Counted from the stretch's first letter, positions 23,901 through 35,780 are shown. The stretch: 64,000 nucleotides of DNA from Callaeas wilsoni (GCA_013398955.1 VWPU01000963.1:186001-250000), one strand, 5' to 3'. Program-made: numbers and translations. The notes: generated from the sequence alone by a model not told the origin.

Positions 23901-25480
23901 GATATGTCTGTCTGTTTTAAGAGTTCCCATCCTTTCACATCTCCTTTATTTTAGTAGCATACCTCGTATTTGAAGTTACATAAAGAAAGAACCTCTGGAG
24001 TTTGGCTAGATCCATGATTACACACACAAATAAAGAAAAAAATCAATGCATACTATTTCCTACTTCCTTTTTCTCTGGCTGTTAAAAGTTCAGCCTTGGT
24101 GGGGACAGCAACAGCGTTGCAAGTGCAGGTGGAAATAGGTCCATGTAGTAGAGCTGTTATGTGTCTGCAGGACGTTTATTCCAAGGAATAGTATATTTCT
24201 ACATATGTTCTGTATTAATGAAAAGGTTTCCAAGCTGGAGGCTCTGAAGTATTAATGTCTTAGATGGTAACTTAAAGAACATCTCGTCTGACCTAAGAAA
24301 TATTGAGGGGAGTTTTCTGGAGCAGGAATAGCATGACCCCTGAAAACAGGTATGGTCAGATACGGCTGCAGGGAGGTCAGTGCTACCTGCACCGGAGTCA
24401 TTAGCTAAACTGGTCAGCCTGAGAAGGAACCCCCATAATGATATTTTAATGCGTGCTTGGGAAAGTAGGAAAGGGGGGTAAATACACAAGGAAGTTCAAA
24501 GTCTGAACGACTTTCCTATCTATTCTTCTAAATAAGGGACAGATTTTTCTCATTCAGTCAGGGCTTATGAGAATATCACCCACACTAAAAAAGACAGGCA
24601 TATTATTTTCACTCTCTATTCCACCAAATATGTAAAATGAAAAACAGGTGATTGCAGTGCATGTGTGTGCTTTTTTTTTCTTTTTTTTTTTCCTTTTGGG
24701 GGGCAAGGAAACTTTTGATCTTCAGTCTGTACAGAAGCATCCCAACTTTAAAAAAGAGCACTGTCAGATTTATTGTAGCACTGAAAAGTACAGATATTAT
24801 GCTTACCATTACTCAGTGACCTCTTTAGGTTTGCCATCATGGTCCAAGATTTATTGCCTTCTGTGTTTAAAATGCAAAAGGATATGTCCTGTTAATATTT
24901 CTGGGTTTGCTGTGAAGCAATGACTTCCTGTTTGCTAGTACCACAGGTAAGGAAGACACAAACCACAAGTGCCAACACTATGTAATTTTTTTGGTCCTGA
25001 GTCCCTAATTTCTCAGTCATCTGATGTGTTCTGTCAAAATGCAGCCTGAAAGTCTAGACCAAGAGATATCTATGATAGAAAGTGTACATCAGTATTTCAA
25101 GCCCTCTAAATTTATTCTAGCCATTTGACAGTTGCTTGGAGATACAATCTCAATTTTTTTGCAGTAGCCCCTTCAAGTGGATATTTATGGCAGATACAAC
25201 TGTAATTATTTACCTGTAACAAAGTCCAGGTCTGCCTGCTCCAGGTGATACAGACAACAGAAGGACACAGAGAAAATATTAATCTTCTTTCTGTCTAGAT
25301 TTTGACCTTTTGCACCCAGCTTCTCAGCCAATTATGGAAATGGAGCTGTGTTTATTTTTTTTGTTTACAAGTTTTGTTTCCTTATTCCACAAGCCTGTCA
25401 GTTATCAGTGCCTAAATGACAGTGTCTGAGTGTGCTTCCCTGCCTGACATTTGGTGTTCCTACTTACTTGCATTAAAAAT
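17953..25480. other. gene-free, mostly unique sequence
   Basis: GC and CpG rise at about 19020-19870, where both strands are open for 80-115 codons (19475-19819 +, 19596-19856 -) without a recognisable domain. AT-rich, motif-dense blocks at about 18700-19010 and 20560-20700 look like possible conserved noncoding sequence. A second GC-raised patch at 23530-23830 carries an unclassifiable 98-codon + frame that ends at a donor-like GGGTAAGTC. A T-rich tract lies at 24671-24691. No gene can be supported. Confidence 0.45.
24671..24691. repeat. T-rich tract
   Basis: About 20 T residues broken by a single C, followed by CC and a short CCTTTTGGGGGG stretch. Low-complexity sequence. Confidence 0.8.
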
Positions 25481-25528
25481 GCTGGAGTCAAATGGGACTA
25501 TTCATGTGAGTTAAGGCAAATCCTGAGT
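25481..25528. repeat. possible arm of a palindromic sauropsid repeat
   Basis: GGAGTCAAATGGGACTATTC then ATGTGAGTTAAGG resembles 'gaagtcaatgggactactcatgtgagtaaag'. A similar string occurs at 25717-25765, on the other side of a MIR fragment. Confidence 0.35.
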
Positions 25529-25561
25529 GAGAAAGTTGAACATTTTGAGACATGGAGTTTT

Positions 25562-25678
25562 TATTAGTGTAATTCCCATTTTACATAGAAGTAGTTTGAA
25601 TAAAAAGAAGTGAGAGAAAAGAATGACAAAGGAAACAGCTGAACCACAAATAATGGGAATCAGTATCTCATTTAGGTA
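25562..25678 (-). repeat. MIR fragment
   Basis: TAGTGTAATTCCCATTTTAC then ATAGAAGTAG, AAGAAGTGAG and ACCACAAATAATGGGAATCA keep the order of the MIR core in reverse orientation (attatccccattttacagatg...gttaagtgactt...gctgggattcga). Divergence is high. Confidence 0.5.
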
Positions 25679-25716
25679 AAGACACTAAATTTATGCCTGC
25701 TTCTCAAAGGATAAAT

Positions 25717-25765
25717 AATCCTGTTGATTCAGTCAGGACTATTTATGTCATCAGGCATGTGATGA
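25717..25765. repeat. possible arm of a palindromic sauropsid repeat
   Basis: ATCCTGTTGATTCAGTCAGG then ACTATTTATGTCATCAGGCA resembles 'atcctgttgacttcagtgggactatttacatgcataaagc'. It may belong with the fragment at 25481-25528, the MIR copy lying between them. Confidence 0.35.
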
Positions 25766-26251
25766 AGAAACTGAATGAACCAGAGACACGGACACCAGCA
25801 GTATTTATATGGATTTAAAATGCAACAGTAATAAAACAGAATATTTTGTCCACTGCATCATGTGGAGCAATGAGAGCGAATAATGGGAGCAACAAATTTT
25901 CATTTGCCTCTATTCCTTCAGCAGAATCAGAGTGTGTTTGAGCTGGCTGTGTTCCCGTGGTGCTCCTGCTGCGTGGTGCACAGAAAAGCCTCTGCTGGGC
26001 TCGCTGCCACTGTGACATGTCTCGTGTGCAGAACCCGCCTTGACGCCGCTCTCAGAAGTGCTCTTCCCATGGTTTCTAGGGCTGCTTCCTGAACGCACCA
26101 CACAAAATTTCTTGCATAAATGACTCCACAACATAGAAACTATAGAAATTTCTCCTTTTACTTGCAAAAACATTACTAAGAAGAGGGTTTAATTACATGC
26201 ACTATTCTTCTCTAATACATGTCAACTGAAAATGTATTTCTCTTTGCTGGT

Positions 26252-26316
26252 GGTTTGGTTTGGTTTGGTTTGGTTTGGTTTGGTTTGGTTTGGTTTGGTT
26301 TGGTTTGGTTTGGTTT
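26252..26316 (+). repeat. (GGTTT)13 pentanucleotide array
   Basis: Thirteen uninterrupted GGTTT units, preceded by CTGGT and followed by TTCTTGTGAG. Perfect purity over 65 bp indicates recent slippage and probable length polymorphism. Runs of GG at regular 5-base spacing could form a two-tetrad G-quadruplex, which is inference. Arrays of this unit are familiar from bird genomes. Confidence 0.95.
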
Positions 26317-29300
26317 TTCTTGTGAGATTGTTTCGTCTTTGACTTTCATACCATTAATTTAAGTTTGAGTGTGTTTTTCCACATTATCTGTAATTTGATC
26401 AGCCCCTTTTACATAACTTCTAATAATCTGCATTCTCATATTTTGGTATAAAATCTCAGAGATATTCAGAATTGGAGTAAATCATATGAGAGCAAATATC
26501 ACTGGAACAGGCATATTGTCACTAGCAGCACTTAGGTCAGTAATCCAAGCACTGCTGAATGCTCGAGTTACATTTGAAACGTGAAAATATTCATGTGAGC
26601 AATAAGTAATCATACTGTTCTAAATCACTGTTCAGCCTCATCTTGGTTCTTACCTGTGTAGTTACTATACCTTGGCTTAGTTGTGTTCTTCAAATGTATT
26701 CCATTTCTATAGATCTTTCAACTAGTTATTCTGTGAAGCAAGAAAACAAACCCAGTTCTGTGTTATTCCAATAAAAACATCAGAGTCACCTGATGGATGA
26801 ATTTAATCTTTATGCCACGTCCTTTCAAAGCAACTACCACTAATTTCGTTAAGCAAATTCTTTAAAAGTCATTGAAAATTTATTATACATTTGCCATCCA
26901 CTAGATAATGTGCAAGAATACTAAGAGCTGATTCCTCTGCTTTTTGGTTCACTGAAAATGTAATTTAAACCAAAAAGTAGCTGTTTAATAGAGTTTTTCA
27001 ACACCCAGTATCCCAAAGTTAAGAAATAGTTCCCAAAAATCATGCGGGCATTTTTATTTTCCGATAAACAGTCCTGCTGCCTAAAGTTCCAATAATCTGC
27101 ATGCCTGCAGACAAGCAGGAGTTTTGCAGCAGGCTGGATGTGGAATTTACAGGATTTACTGATAGCGCCTTGTAATTAAGTCACCAAACTGAATTGGTTT
27201 GCAGAAGTCATCCTAGTCTGCAAAGAGATTTTAGGAAAAGTCCCTGCCTTTCCCACTACTCATTCTCAAGAGCAACCAGTCTGAATCCTTCCCAGTCTGC
27301 ATCCTTCCCACATCCTAGGGAATAATACAGACCCTTTGAGTGCTCCTCTAAGGATAAACATATTTATATTTATTACAATTGCCTCGGACATCAAACATGA
27401 CTGCCCTCCTGAGTGCAGAGGATGTGGATCCAGTGCAGGCAGTGTTTCCACACTTTTATCCCTGGTATGTTACCAGCTGCACAGGGATATGGAATTTCAT
27501 TCCATTTCTGGTATGCAGCTTCAACTCCTGAAAGCTACGATGAGATGTTCATCTTTACTGAACTCATTTCAGCAATGTGTCCACTGCTTTGAACAATTTG
27601 ACACACAGAGATGCTTTTTACAAGTTGATTTTTGCTGCTTTCTTTTTGTTGACATGATTCACTTGTCAGGCTATGTACTTGGGCTTTCAGCGCCTCTTCC
27701 CAAGTGGAGACTGCATATCTTCATTTTGGCAGTTTCTGGATTCCATCTCAAAATGTAACTACTGTACTTTGTTGCCTTCAGTGCTGGAATCTCTGGAGAT
27801 GATTTTTTATTGCTGCTTGGGGGGAGGAGGAGGTTAGTGATTTGGCAACAGCCCTGCAGCTGTGACCCAAAACTTCCTATTTTGCTCTTTATTTTTATAA
27901 TAATGTGCATTATTATAGTATCCAGAAGTCCAGCTCCTAGCCCTAAGACATGATGACAGCAGATACAATTAAAAGCAGCACTTTGAAAATTGCACATACT
28001 AAAATTTGACAGGATCAAGTTTGTTTGCAAACTTACATACAGCTTGTTGAAATTGACCAGAATAAAAATATATTTTAAATTAAAATGAGCTGGTTCAGAT
28101 CTGACTCTACAGGTTTTGGATGGTATTGGGAAACCAGAGGAAACTTAGTGATTCATTTGAGCTCAAACTTTCTAAATTAGTGCACAAGAAAGATGTGTGT
28201 ATAGCTCAAAGGCAAAGCAAAAGCAGAGTTTGACTGCATTTCCAAGATCCTGATTTTTATGAATATTCACAGAGCTGTGGGCAGAAGTGCCTTCAAATGA
28301 CCTGGCTTATTCTCCTGAGTATCACATTCAACAGAATTTCATCCAGTTACTCTTCCATTGAGATCAATCATTTGAGCCTGATGAAAGCTCTTTTTTAGTT
28401 GTTTTTTTGGCAGAGCATCATTTTGAGGATGGAATGTAGTTTTATTTTGTAGACATCAAGAAATGAAGAATCCTTCAGTTCTCATGGCTCTCACTGCCAA
28501 GAAGTTTTGTCTGTTTGAGGGGTTTTTATTAATAGTAGTATTGTCTAATATGCTTTTCAAATCATCAGTCTTTCATTCTTCTTTTTGTGGTAAATTCTGA
28601 ATTTCCTCAAAGGTATTTTAGTTGCTATGACCAAGTGATCATAATACCTAAAAGTATACATCAGGTCAGTGAATCTCAGCATTTTCTCTAGGCTTTGAAT
28701 AGATTTTTAAACTCTTCCTTCTGTAACCAGTTAATTTTTAAACATTCTTTGAAAAATATGGAGCTATAGGCTCCAAATGCAAGGCAGGAGGCAATATTTC
28801 GTAGTTCCTATAGCAGTGTCTTTCTAGTTAAAATGTTTTACAGCTGCATTTAAAAGTCTAATCACTGCAGAGAAGTACAGCCTTCTCCTCACTGTTGTTA
28901 GCTCACTCACCCCAGGGTTGCACCAGCCCTCTCTGACACAGGATTTTACTGGCAGCTCAGGTGCAGGTGCTCATGTGTTATTATCCAAGAAACTTCTCAG
29001 AATCCCCACTTTCTGGCATACCAGTCCTGATTCCTAAACACATGGCCTTCAGTTCTGTCCTTGAATGTCCATTCTTGCCTTTGGATCTGTAGATGTGAGC
29101 TTTATTTGGATTTCTCTAGTGTTGATTCCCCTAAGTGACCATCTTCTCCTTACAGCCTTTCCATGATCTGTGCACTTCGTCAGCAAATACTTTTGTTTTA
29201 TTTATCCTCACGAGCTTGATGAAAAGGGCATATATTTCCTGGTAGAAATTATTCCTGAGAAAAACCTATAAAATATTGTGGTGGGTAAGTATTGTTTTTA

Positions 29301-30446
29301 ATTAAGCTTTGAGTATATACCTTATTGTGTCAGAGCAAACTCATGATCTGCCATGCTCAGCCTCCAGTACTTGCAGCTGATACTGCTGAGATGTCCACAT
29401 CCGTAATTCAAGACAACCTAGAATAAGAGCTTACAGCACACTCTTGGTGCCAATTAAGTGGTTTTTTCTGTGATTTCAGGCCAACTCAGTCATCCCTCGT
29501 TTCAGTGTGTTCACTAGAGTGATTATGCTCCATGCCAGAAGGTATTTCCTTGTGTGAGTTGTACATTTCTTCTGGACTGAATGAGCACGTTAAGCTCTGG
29601 TGTTCAGAGGACGAGCAAATTTTAAATCTGTAGAAGGAATTTTGTTTTTAAAACTCAAGACTTGTTGTAATAAACTTTCTTGAATATATCCTGGTGCACA
29701 TCCCACAAATTCCGGGATGTTAAAGGCCCAGAGGTTTGGTGCAGATCTACCTCTAATGTTAATCTTACAGAGGGGGTCGATTACTTGTATATCACAAGAG
29801 ATTTATGGTATCTCCTGTCAGTGCAGTGTCTGCCCAACTTCTGTTTAAAATCCATAACAGCAAGTCTCTGGTAATCTTCATGAATTCTCATTAATTTAGA
29901 ACTCTACTTACTGTAAGACTTTATTTGATTTCTATTACCATTACCATGCTGGTCTGGGAAATTTACTTCTTTGGAGGTATTTACTGGCTCATTTCCTTCA
30001 AGTCTTTTGTGGGCAGTGAGGTGTAGGAAGAAACAGAAGTCTTGAATTGTGGCCTGGAGAAACCCCAGTCTGCTGAAATAGGCCACCTTCAAACAAAAGA
30101 TCAAACTGATGGAAAGGATCTCCATGAAAAAGTTTTATCTCAAGTACTGTAGCTATGGTGAGAAAGACTCACTACAGCTTGAGTTAGAGGACACAGAGGG
30201 TTGGATTTTTCTCAAAAAAATTCCCAACTCTTCTATCAAAAAGCTATATTTCAGCTGTCCATAGAATAGTAGCACATGAAGCACTTGTGCCAGATAAATA
30301 CATAAAGTGTGGTGAGCCACAGACATAAAATATAAGTGGGTAGCAACAAGTAATGTTTAGATAGAGACTTGCCTTCTGGAAAGGGGTACAACCCAGCCTG
30401 GGGGAAAAAAAATTTAAATGGGGGGTTTTGAATAGATACAGATTAT
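26317..30446. other. gene-free unique AT-rich sequence
   Basis: The longest frames (140 codons at 27336-27758 +, 119 codons at 27671-28030 -) overlap each other antiparallel and resemble nothing known. A 16-bp direct repeat lies at 27276-27307. A splice-like - strand segment at 26654-26730 has stops in all frames. Otherwise ordinary sequence. Confidence 0.5.
27276..27307. repeat. 16-bp tandem duplication
   Basis: CCAGTCTGAATCCTTC (27276-27291) is followed directly by CCAGTCTGCATCCTTC (27292-27307), differing at one position. A small recent duplication. Confidence 0.85.
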
Positions 30447-30449
30447 TAA

Positions 30450-30471
30450 TAACAATAACAACAACAACAAG
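30450..30471. repeat. (AAC)n microsatellite
   Basis: AATAACAATAACAACAACAA followed by CAAG and an A-rich stretch. A short, imperfect trinucleotide array. Confidence 0.8.
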
Positions 30472-30479
30472 AAAAAAAC

Positions 30480-33400
30480 ACTAAGGAAATTCGAAGCTTA
30501 GGCAAATGAGCTGAAAATGGAGAGATAGTTCATTAACTATCATAAGAGAAGCCCTGTCTTCCCTGCATGATGTTTAACCACATAAAATGCTATGAAGAGG
30601 GCTTTAGAAATTTTTCTATTTGAACTTTAAGATTACAAAAGAGTCGTGCCTAGCTTGCTAACATTTTTCTGGTTTAACACTCACAGTTTTCAGAGATGTG
30701 ACGTTTCTCTGGTGAAAATCAGCTGCTATCCACAGCTATGCTGTGATGTGCAACTTTGTATTCAAAATCAGAATTAGGCATGAAATTTTTTCCTCAGAAA
30801 ATAATAAAATGGCTGAGTCAGGATTAAGACAGTTTAAGTTGGTTTTTATTCCCATGAAGACCATTCTTCTTTGCTATGTGAACAATGTAAAAGAGTCTGA
30901 GGCTGATTTTCTAGCTTTAGTTACTTAGACTAGTGAGAAGCACAATCAAGCCAAGGCCCATACTTTATTCTATATTTGAAGGTTTAAATCTGATTCTAAA
31001 GAGTATTAAAAACCCTGGGATAAAAGCCTCTAGATTAAAAAAAAAGCCCTGGAACTTTCTTCAGGGACACGTTTTCTTCAGGAAGACTTAGGTGTTCAAC
31101 ATCTTTTCTGAATTTTAGTCTTTCAAGTGCTGACTACTTTCCAGCCAGACACAAAAGCTTGCAGTTAAATTGGAGTGTGGAAGTACTGGTGTTCCCATGA
31201 GTATATTTTATATCATATAGCCCTCCCAATGAGGACAAAAAGAATTTTTCATGTGCTAATAATTAAACATGTTCTGGATTTATTTTTTGCTAGACCCAGA
31301 TTTGACATTTTTTGCAGAACTGAGAGCGAAATTTGTATTGAGATGTTTCTTTCAAACAGATTATTTAATTTTCTCCTCTTTTTTGCAACTGAATGAGGAA
31401 TCACCCTTGAAGTTAAATAGTAGGAGTACTATTTTTAGAGTTTAGGTTTGCAGTGAACGTTTAATGCAGGTAAATCAACAAGTGGTGGTCTGCATTGAGA
31501 AATTGGGTTTTGGGGTTTTTTGCCGTGGATAACTAGAGGGGCAGAAAGAAAGAAGTGAGTGTAACTGTCCTAGAATTATCAACAAACTGGGGGAAAAAAG
31601 TATTAACAGACCAGTAGAATAATTGCTCTTCCATTAAGAAGGAGGAAGTGGGCTCGAGTGTGTTTCTTTGCTAAAAGGCCGCTCTGTGAAGAATGGCGTT
31701 GTAGGGTGCACCTTTGACTCCAGATCAAATTTGTGTATTTTAATGGTGAAAAGATTATTTTTCTATCCAGCAATGCTGCCAGCTAATCCTGCACGTGAAA
31801 GTTGAGCTGCACCCTGTCTGATTCACACTTCATCACCTGTAGCAGGGACGGGGCAGCTGGAGCAGGCCTTTTTGGTGATGGAAGAAAGTCTCACTCCTTC
31901 TCCATTAGCTGGGCTGTGCTATGCTAAGTATAGTAGTAAAAAAGTATTTTTATCAGGAAATTCAGCAGATATGGCCCAATTTAAATGAGTGCTCATATTG
32001 AATGGATCTGTTGAGTCAGTGTGTTACTAACTACAGCTGCACATTCACGCAAAGCCAAAGGGTAATGCCAGCTCTGGGATTAACTCTGTGAACTTAAAGG
32101 ATCTAGGCAACAGCTCCCTTCTAAGCTCTAAGAGATGGACAGAAAAAGCCAGTAAAAGCAGAAAGAACCATCCTGCTTTCTCATTCATAAAGAAGAGATG
32201 TGTGGTAAGATCCAGTCACCTCCTGATATCAGGGAAGCCCAGAATTAATTTCCCCTGGAAAGACTCCCATTGAACTCACTCAGTCTGGATCAGATCCCGA
32301 GTGGAAGCAATTCATCTTCTGACTGCAGGTCAGCTTTACAGCTATGCAATGCTTCACTTGTGCTCTACTGTTCAGAATTTCCAGTGTTTACCTTGTGCCC
32401 AGCTGGCAGCAAGGGGCTGGGTTTCATTCCGCACCTTTCTTTCATCACTTAGGCACAAGCCCCTTTCAGCACTTGGGCACAAAACATACAGCAATAGCAG
32501 CCTGGTCATAAGGAGGCAGAATAAACTACTCAGTGCCTGGACTGGGGATCCCAAAACTGCCCATGAAGATACGGGTTAAAGAAAACGAAGTTGATGAAAA
32601 AAGTTCTGACAAAAGGCCAAACTCTTCAAGTTGCGGCTGGTTGACAGAGAACGTGGATGTGATGGAGGGCTTCACGTGTAGGCATGGATAAGGGTCACAA
32701 AATAGATGACAGATGAATAATCATTCCTTAATATAAAGTTTAGATGGTTAGACTGATTGCAGTTTAGAAGTTTTTTCATACTTACTTTTTAAAGAGACCA
32801 TTTAGAGTAATAACAGACTCCAAATTTGTTTTGATTTGTTCTCAAATATGTATTTTGTGCTGCCTCTTTCTAACAATTCCCAAACATCACAAAAAAAATA
32901 AAAACAGAACACCACCAAACCATTGAAAGAGAACTCTATTTTGCAACATTTTACAATACCACATATGGACAGCAGCAGGGGTGGAGAACCCTTATATTAG
33001 AAGTGTCATGAATTTCCTATGGTCTTACTGACTTTGCAAATCTCTGTGAGAATACCATCAATTTTTAACAGCTTCCACAAGTCTGTTCATGTGAATAGAC
33101 CCATATACTGCTAGAATGACAAAATTTGCATGTTGTGTGAAGTTACAGAATAAAATCTTCAGTTTAAAAAGAGGTAAAAGTAACGTGTAAAGAAAGCAAG
33201 CTGGAAGAAGGCTATGCCCTTCTTGCTTAGTGTTAAGAGTTGGGAAATATCCTTGTGTTGTGGCTCAAGGGAATTTTTCCACTGAAGGAATAGGGCCCCA
33301 GCTTGGTGGGTCAACTTCAGCAATGCAGTCAATGCATGTCTCATTTGCTGTTTGCTTAAGAATTTTCCTGTGCCATTGTCTGGATGAAGTAGATTTTCCA

Positions 33401-34653
33401 TAGACTGGACACTACATCACATTTTATGTAAACAAAGCAAAAGATTAAAAGTAGACTTGATTCATAACACAGTTGTAGTTGACAGTACCTAATGTGTTCT
33501 TAAAAGACTAGGTTGAGGAATTTTTCTTTTCAAAATGTTGAATAAGATATTTATCTCAACTGTGTCCCTTATAATCAAAGCCCTTGATTAGAGGTTCTCA
33601 TCATGAAAGGCTACTGCAATTAAATATATAATACTTCTGCTCCTGTTGCAATTTAGGCTTTTTTTTTTCCTTAGGAAAAATCCTTATCTGATATAGAGTT
33701 TGAAGGACAGCAACTTATCTTTCCTCTTCTCTTCCCCCTTTTCCTGGTAAAACATTTCCTCAGTCTCACTGTCCATTCATTGAAGGAATTTTGATAATAC
33801 TTTATACCAGTCACTTGCCAACTATTTGGGGGAAAAAAAAAATAAACAACAAAAACTACCTGAAACATGTTGATGCTTGTTTTACAATTAAAGGCACAAA
33901 AAAAGAGATAATGATCAAGAGGAAATGTCAAAGAATCACTGACCTTTGAACTACTATGTAAAAAAAAAGAGTGAAGATGATGTGGGGAGTACAGCAAGCC
34001 CTTCTGGCACGGCTCAGCGGGCAGGTGACATTGTATGAACCAGCACTGTCTGCACGAGGGTATCTCAGTACATGTGGGGTCAGCTCTTAGAGAAGACATT
34101 GAATTTAGGCCCTACAAACTCCAGATCTGGTAAACCACTTAGAAATCCTCCCAAGAGCAGTAACCTGAGTTATAATGGATGTAGAGCCCATGAGCTGGTT
34201 GAGTGGAAACTGAATGTTCCTGCACTGATTCTTGCAGCAGCTTCCTGACAGCTGCTTGGGAATCTGGCAGCAAAGCCCAAAGCTGAGATATGCCCACAGT
34301 TGATGCCCAGTTTAAGTTCATTCCTACTTGAAATGGTAAGCAGACATTTTACTTATCTTCACTTATTTGTGTGAGAAACAAAGGAGGACATCTAATTCTA
34401 GACTGCTCAAGTGACTTAAATATGTCTAATCCAAAAGAATTTTTCTTTTATTTGATGAAGAGACAGGGGCAGAGTGGAAGGAGAGATATTTTCCTTATTC
34501 TGATGTTATCTTTCTGGTTGCAGGGCAGAAAATGAAAGTTCTGACGTTGTGGCAGTAAAAGCTGACCATTACCCTGGCACCAGAGAGCACATGTTCACTC
34601 AGCTGCTCATGTAAAGGTGGAAGTGGGGAAAATAATCTATTTAATTATCTTAC
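30480..34653. other. gene-free unique AT-rich sequence
   Basis: The longest frame is 142 codons on the - strand (33671-34099). It shows no signal peptide, domain or splice-bounded structure, and its lysine/arginine-rich end reflects a pyrimidine-rich + strand. Sequence at 31740-31860 is somewhat GC-raised and E-box-containing. No gene or complete repeat is recognised. Confidence 0.5.
32260..32299. repeat. possible fragment of a sauropsid interspersed repeat
   Basis: GACTCCCATTGAACTCACTC then AGTCTGGATCAGATCC resembles 'ctcccattgaagtcaatgggag...ctggatcagg' strings of the same old palindromic repeats. The match is short and the call weak. Confidence 0.25.
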
Positions 34654-34880
34654 CCATCAAAAAAAAAGCAACAATCACTGTAAAGTGATTGGAAAGACAT
34701 GGGATGTATTTTTATTCCCTTGAAATACTCACATCTGTCTATTAGAGTCTAACATTCTCAAACATACAGATAACCCCAATTCCAGATGGAAAATACGATC
34801 TGTAGAGGTAATATGTCCTTTAAAAGAGAGAAAAAGAAGTGTCATTTGGACTCAGAAGTTTGGAAAGAAAAAAAGAGAGA
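34654..34880. repeat. first copy of a 227-bp exact duplication
   Basis: Starting at CCATCAAAAAAAAAGC, the sequence is base-for-base identical to 34982-35208 (offset 328). It includes the 9-A run and runs up to the start of the (GGAGA)n array. Complete identity over 227 bp in otherwise unique DNA points to a very recent duplication or, more likely given the N between the copies, one locus represented twice in the assembly. Confidence 0.9.
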
Positions 34881-34881
34881 A

Positions 34882-34980
34882 GGAGAGGAGAGGAGAGGAG
34901 AGGAGAGGAGAGGAGAGGAGAGGAGAGGAGAGGAGGGGAGGGGAGGGGCGAGGCGGGGAGCGGGGAGGCTAGTAGAGGTG
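34882..34980 (+). repeat. (GGAGA)n array degrading into GGGG-rich sequence
   Basis: About 11 clean GGAGA units run to about 34936. The sequence then becomes GGGGAGGGGAGGGGCG and GCGGGGAGCGGGGAGG, ending CTAGTAGAGGTG next to the N. The second copy of the array has no GGGG runs and ends CTAGTATTTTTG. The GGGG-rich end therefore looks like low-quality read sequence of the same array rather than real variation. Confidence 0.8.
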
Positions 34981-34981
34981 N
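34981..34981. other. single ambiguous base (N) at a probable contig join
   Basis: The only N in the window. It lies exactly between the end of the first polypurine array and the start of the second copy of the duplicated block, where the equivalent base of the first copy is C. This position suggests a join between two overlapping contigs that were not merged. Confidence 0.8.
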
Positions 34982-35208
34982 CCATCAAAAAAAAAGCAAC
35001 AATCACTGTAAAGTGATTGGAAAGACATGGGATGTATTTTTATTCCCTTGAAATACTCACATCTGTCTATTAGAGTCTAACATTCTCAAACATACAGATA
35101 ACCCCAATTCCAGATGGAAAATACGATCTGTAGAGGTAATATGTCCTTTAAAAGAGAGAAAAAGAAGTGTCATTTGGACTCAGAAGTTTGGAAAGAAAAA
35201 AAGAGAGA
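34982..35208. repeat. second copy of the 227-bp exact duplication
   Basis: Identical to 34654-34880. It is followed by its own (GGAGA)n array and then unique sequence that continues without interruption. Open frames that cross the N (34786-35051) arise from the duplicated array and are not genes. Confidence 0.9.
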
Positions 35209-35209
35209 A

Positions 35210-35260
35210 GGAGAGGAGAGGAGAGGAGAGGAGAGGAGAGGAGAGGAGAGGAGAGGAGAC
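35210..35260 (+). repeat. (GGAGA)10 polypurine array
   Basis: A clean pentanucleotide array ending GGAGAC TAGTATTTTT. Pure polypurine of this type can adopt triplex or slipped structures that hinder sequencing, which fits the neighbouring assembly problem. Confidence 0.9.
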
Positions 35261-35404
35261 TAGTATTTTTGTTGTTCTATCAGGCTTTGCAGTCACAAAT
35301 TATTTGATTTCCCGTAAGATCAGGACTGTGCCAACGTTTAGAACACGACTCATGAATCCTCAGTTATTGCAACCACAGGCTGCTTTGTGAAATACAGATA
35401 ATTT

Positions 35405-35490
35405 TGTATAAGAATATATGGATATGGGTGCATATGTGTATATACATGTGTGTCTTTCTAGTGTATATATATGTGTATAGATATTTAAAC
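35405..35490. repeat. TA/TG-rich low-complexity tract
   Basis: Interrupted TATATG and TGTATA repeats (for example GTGTATATATATGTGTATAG near 35460). An imperfect dinucleotide microsatellite. Confidence 0.65.
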
Positions 35491-35624
35491 TCAATCCTCA
35501 CTGGAAAATTTTTGATAGACTTCGTGATACAGATGCACAGAGCTATCTAGTGCAGCAAAGTTTGCCTTCAGGGAAACTCAGAGGTTTCAATACCAATCTG
35601 TAGAGTTTGGCTCTTAGGTGTCAG

Positions 35625-35712
35625 AGAATCTGTTTCTGCCTCTGCCCCACAATGACCTGGGCTAGGTGAGGTACCTGGAGCTGTTGGAGCCTCAGTTTAT
35701 ATGACTGACAAG
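35625..35712 (+). repeat. MIR fragment, central part
   Basis: CTGTTTCTGCCTCTGCC, AATGACCTGGGCTAGGTGAG and GGAGCCTCAGTTTATATGAC follow 'cccagctctgccactt...gtgaccttgggcaagtcacttaacctctctgagcctcagtttcctcatctg' in the correct order. A good match for a fossil element. Confidence 0.65.
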
Positions 35713-35780
35713 CACTCAAAGCACATTGTCAGCAAACCCCCTGAGTGTGTATTTTGTGTTCCCATTTCTCTCAGTGTGTG

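Noticed and set aside
24829..24946. Segment between CTCTTTAG and CCACAG|GTAAGG
   Set aside because: The acceptor has a poor pyrimidine tract and all three frames contain stops.
26654..26730. Exon-like segment on the - strand (acceptor TTCTTGCTTCACAG, donor CACAG|GTAAGA)
   Set aside because: Stops occur in all three frames, so it cannot be an internal coding exon. I keep it as a control showing that good splice-site pairs occur here on either strand by chance; a noncoding exon is not excluded.
27336..27758. 140-codon + strand open frame
   Set aside because: No family resemblance; an unrelated 119-codon frame overlaps it on the opposite strand.
33671..34099. 142-codon - strand open frame
   Set aside because: The translation has no recognisable domain and is dominated by serine, phenylalanine and basic runs that follow from low-complexity nucleotide tracts. 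The length is within chance for 64 kb.
34786..35051. glutamate/arginine-rich open frames across the N
   Set aside because: They translate the (GGAGA)n array and run through an ambiguous base at a probable assembly fault.
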